A DNA stretch of 6,581 nt from Trebonia sp. (GTDB lineage: Bacteria > Actinomycetota > Actinomycetes > Streptosporangiales > Streptosporangiaceae), in the NCBI GenBank assembly GCA_030038035.1, contig JASHPP010000412.1:1-6581 (forward strand), given 5' to 3'. Under the pieces are notes generated by a model. It made no database searches, was not told where the DNA came from, and saw only the letters and a list, made by a program, of their open reading frames with translations. The translations under genes were made by a program, and so were the position numbers. Position 1 is the stretch's first letter. Each line of letters begins with the position of its first letter. Below, one piece after another: positions 5,201-6,581 of this stretch.

Positions 5201-5872
5201 ATGACCGCTGACGTTCAGGGCATCCTTCGCCAGACCCGGCTGCTGTCCTCGGTGCCCGCCGGGGACCTCGCCGCGGTCGCAGCGGCATCCCGGCTGCGTA
5301 CCTTCCGCCGCGGCCAGGTGGTCTTCACCCGGGGCGACCCGGGCGGCACGCTGATCGTGGTCGTCACGGGCCGGGTCAAGGTCGTCGTGCGATCGGCTGA
5401 CGGCGGCGAGCTGACGCTCACCGTCGTCCACCCCGGCGAGACGATCGGGGACGTCAGCGTCGCCGATGGCGGCCCGCGGTCCGCCGACGCCGAAACCCTG
5501 GATCAATGCCAGTTGCTGCTTGTCCCGCGCGAGGCAATCCAGGACATCTGCGCGCGCGAGCCGGCCGCGGCGCTGGCCCTGGCCGACTCCGTCGCCGCCA
5601 GCCTCAGGCGCCTCACCGAGGCCGCGTCCGACCTGGTGTTCCTTGACCTGCCACGGCGCGTGGCGAAAGTACTGCTGAGCCTGCCCAGGGATGGCGACGG
5701 CACCATCCGGCCCGGCCTTCGCCAGGAAGATCTCGCGCACCAGGTCGGCAGCACCAGGCAGAGCGTCAACGCCGCGCTGAGCGGTTTCCAGCGACGTGGG
5801 TGGATCGAGGTCCGCGATCGCACGGTCACCGTGAAACACGTGTCGGCCCTCGACAGGTTCGCCGGCCAATAG
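5201..5872 (+). CDS. Crp/Fnr-family transcriptional regulator
   Basis: A cytoplasmic regulator with an N-terminal cyclic-nucleotide-binding-like domain and a C-terminal winged helix; 223 residues, a normal length. The beta-roll spans about residues 14-110, with FRRGQVVFTRGDPGG (35-49) and TGRVKVVV (56-63). The phosphate-binding cassette reads PGETIGDVSVADGGPRSA (78-95): Arg93 and Ser94 of the usual R-S pair are kept, and the Glu of the usual G-E is Asp84. Nucleotide binding is therefore possible but not certain. A dimer helix covers about 118-148. The HTH is RQEDLAHQVGSTRQSVNAALSGFQRRG (174-200, split as RQEDLAHQVG and STRQSVNAALSGFQRRG). No Cys cluster for an Fnr iron-sulphur centre is present. 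The ATG follows GAGGGAG by 7 nt. An inverted repeat upstream may be its own site; a strong hairpin follows the stop. Confidence 0.94.
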   Translation: MTADVQGILRQTRLLSSVPAGDLAAVAAASRLRTFRRGQVVFTRGDPGGTLIVVVTGRVKVVVRSADGGELTLTVVHPGETIGDVSVADGGPRSADAETLDQCQLLLVPREAIQDICAREPAAALALADSVAASLRRLTEAASDLVFLDLPRRVAKVLLSLPRDGDGTIRPGLRQEDLAHQVGSTRQSVNAALSGFQRRGWIEVRDRTVTVKHVSALDRFAGQ

Positions 5873-5907
5873 GACCGCCGAGCTGCGGCTGGCGGCAGAC
5901 GGGGCCG

Positions 5908-5936
5908 GGCCTGGCCAGGACTCTCCTGGCCAGGCC
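5908..5936. terminator. Strong bidirectional hairpin between convergent genes
   Basis: GGCCTGGCCAGGA and TCCTGGCCAGGCC form a perfect 13-bp stem with a CTC loop. Further pairing outside it (5901-5906 with 5937-5947) is possible with bulges. It begins 36 bp after the Crp-type stop and lies 31 bp beyond the end of the convergent small membrane-protein gene, the expected place for a shared terminator. It lacks a U-tract on either strand. Each arm contains the 10-bp palindrome CCTGGCCAGG (5910-5919 and 5925-5934), so the unit is also a tandem direct repeat. Confidence 0.75.
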
Positions 5937-5967
5937 GGACTTCCCCGCGCCGCGGTCGCCGGGGCCC

Positions 5968-6174
5968 CTATCGCGTGCTGCCCGCCACCGTGGCAGACGG
6001 GCGCACTTCGCGGCGAATCTGAACCGCGCGGGGCGGCTTGACGGGCGCGAGCTCGGCGCTGTCGGCCCGCTGTGGACCCCAGGTCGGGTGCCTGAGCACC
6101 ATGAACATGGGTATTCCGCACCAAGCCGCGAAGAACAATGCCATTGCCGGCACGTTCAGCCAGAACCAAGACAT
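5968..6174 (-). CDS. Small single-span membrane protein
   Basis: The function is unknown. It has 68 residues: a hydrophobic N-terminal segment WFWLNVPAMALFFAAWCGIP (residues 3-22) continuing through MFMVL to about residue 27, then a polar, basic, Pro-rich tail (28-68) with RREVRPS. This suggests a membrane anchor with a cytoplasmic tail, though topology is not certain. The ATG at 6174 is chosen over an ATG at 6249 because GAGGAGG (6186-6180) lies 5 nt before it and the extra 25 residues would be Arg/Pro-rich and unlike a leader. It lies downstream of the ABC-2 permease gene on the same strand, 197 bp away, so it may be an accessory of that transporter (inference). Confidence 0.78.
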   Translation of the reverse strand: MSWFWLNVPAMALFFAAWCGIPMFMVLRHPTWGPQRADSAELAPVKPPRAVQIRREVRPSATVAGSTR

Positions 6175-6179
6175 CGAAG

Positions 6180-6186
6180 CCTCCTC
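6180..6186 (-). promoter_or_regulatory. Ribosome binding site of the small membrane protein
   Basis: GAGGAGG on the minus strand, 5 nt before the ATG at 6174. It is a near-ideal Shine-Dalgarno sequence and the main reason for preferring this start over the longer frame. Confidence 0.85.
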
Positions 6187-6235
6187 AGGTACCTGGTTCC
6201 GCCAGTCCGGCGACGGCCGCCGGATCCCCCGGGCG

Positions 6236-6257
6236 GGCCGGCGATCCACCGCCGGCC
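6236..6257. terminator. Perfect hairpin between the permease and small-protein genes
   Basis: GGCCGGCG and CGCCGGCC form an 8-bp stem around ATCCAC. It lies 115 bp past the permease stop and 62 bp before the small-protein start, read on the minus strand. It could end or attenuate permease transcription or sit in the leader of the small-protein mRNA. No U-tract is present. Confidence 0.45.
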
Positions 6258-6371
6258 ATCGGAACCAACTGCCCTCAGCATCGCGTCATGGCACGCCACG
6301 GTCAGTCAGCCGGCCGACACCGCTGCTGTCAGCTTGCCGACATCCCGCGCGGCGCGTTGCGGGCGGCGCCG

Positions 6372-6581
6372 TCAGGAAAGCACGCGGCGCCGGAAGTTGC
6401 GCAGCCCGATGGTAAGGAACAGCACGCAGAACCCGGCCACCACCGGGTAGATGACGTACAGGTGCATATGCGGGGCGTTGGTGAACGCGGCTCGCATGCC
6501 CTCGTTCACGTAGATCAGCGGGTTGATCAGCACGATCGTCTGCAGCCAGTGCCAGCCGCCAAGCGTCACCGGGGCGAGCTT
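6372..6581 (-). CDS. ABC-2 type transporter permease (DrrB-like), C-terminal end, cut by the window edge
   Basis: This is the membrane subunit of an ABC exporter; the ATPase partner would lie upstream, outside the window. Only the last 69 residues are present, beginning KLAPV and running in frame to the right edge. The segment INPLIYVNEGMRAA is the hallmark of ABC-2 permeases near the last periplasmic loop. It is followed by NAPHMHLY, one membrane helix (about YVIYPVVAGFCVLFLTIGL) and the basic end RNFRRRVLS, which faces the cytoplasm. DrrB-type proteins of antibiotic and lipid exporters end this way. An in-frame GTG at 6569 is internal, not a start, because family sequence continues upstream of it. 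The substrate is unknown. Confidence 0.9.
   Translation of the reverse strand, partial: KLAPVTLGGWHWLQTIVLINPLIYVNEGMRAAFTNAPHMHLYVIYPVVAGFCVLFLTIGLRNFRRRVLS

Noticed and set aside
5147..6169. A 340-codon minus-strand frame opposite the Crp-type gene
   Set aside because: It spans the Crp-type gene, the hairpin and part of the small-protein gene in a non-coding frame, with no recognisable domain.
6305..6318. Near-palindrome GTCAGCCGGCCGAC after the permease gene
   Set aside because: It matches at 12 of 14 positions but consists mostly of CCGG-type sequence expected by chance at this GC content, and nothing nearby supports a role.

Overview
The window is very GC-rich, its coding frames are strongly biased to G or C at third codon positions, and most genes have purine-rich ribosome binding sites. 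This points to a high-GC actinomycete (Actinomycetota); the genus cannot be read from the sequence. No rRNA, tRNA, CRISPR array, insertion sequence or phage gene is visible. The gene content suggests a chromosomal accessory region built from regulator-target cassettes.

Layout. (1) 1-1282: the start of an MFS drug-type exporter (minus strand, cut by the left edge) is divergent from a TetR-family repressor. The 89-bp space between them holds two near-identical 22-bp operator-like repeats with a different palindrome between them. (2) 1291-3851: an IclR-family regulator (minus) is divergent from a two-gene operon. The first gene encodes a UGSC-family protein, the Cys-for-Sec form of a family known to include selenoproteins. 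The second encodes a 367-residue uncharacterised protein with the motif DGLPVVPVTE. An IclR-style palindrome overlaps the iclR ribosome binding site. (3) 3852-4376: 525 bp with no intact gene but with degraded coding-like sequence on the minus strand. (4) 4377-5872: an alpha/beta hydrolase with a complete Ser-Asp-His triad, then a Crp/Fnr-family regulator that probably has its own promoter region. (5) 5873-6581: a strong hairpin separates the Crp gene from convergent minus-strand genes, namely a 68-residue single-span membrane protein and, upstream of it, the C-terminus of a DrrB-like ABC-2 permease cut by the right edge.

Working model. TetR probably controls the exporter, as in many divergent TetR/MFS pairs. 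IclR probably senses a small organic molecule and controls the UGSC operon, whose chemistry is unknown. The Crp-like protein may autoregulate through the inverted repeat upstream of it; no other target is visible here. The UGSC pair is the least understood and most interesting module. Its family assignments rest on motif recognition by eye, without database searches.
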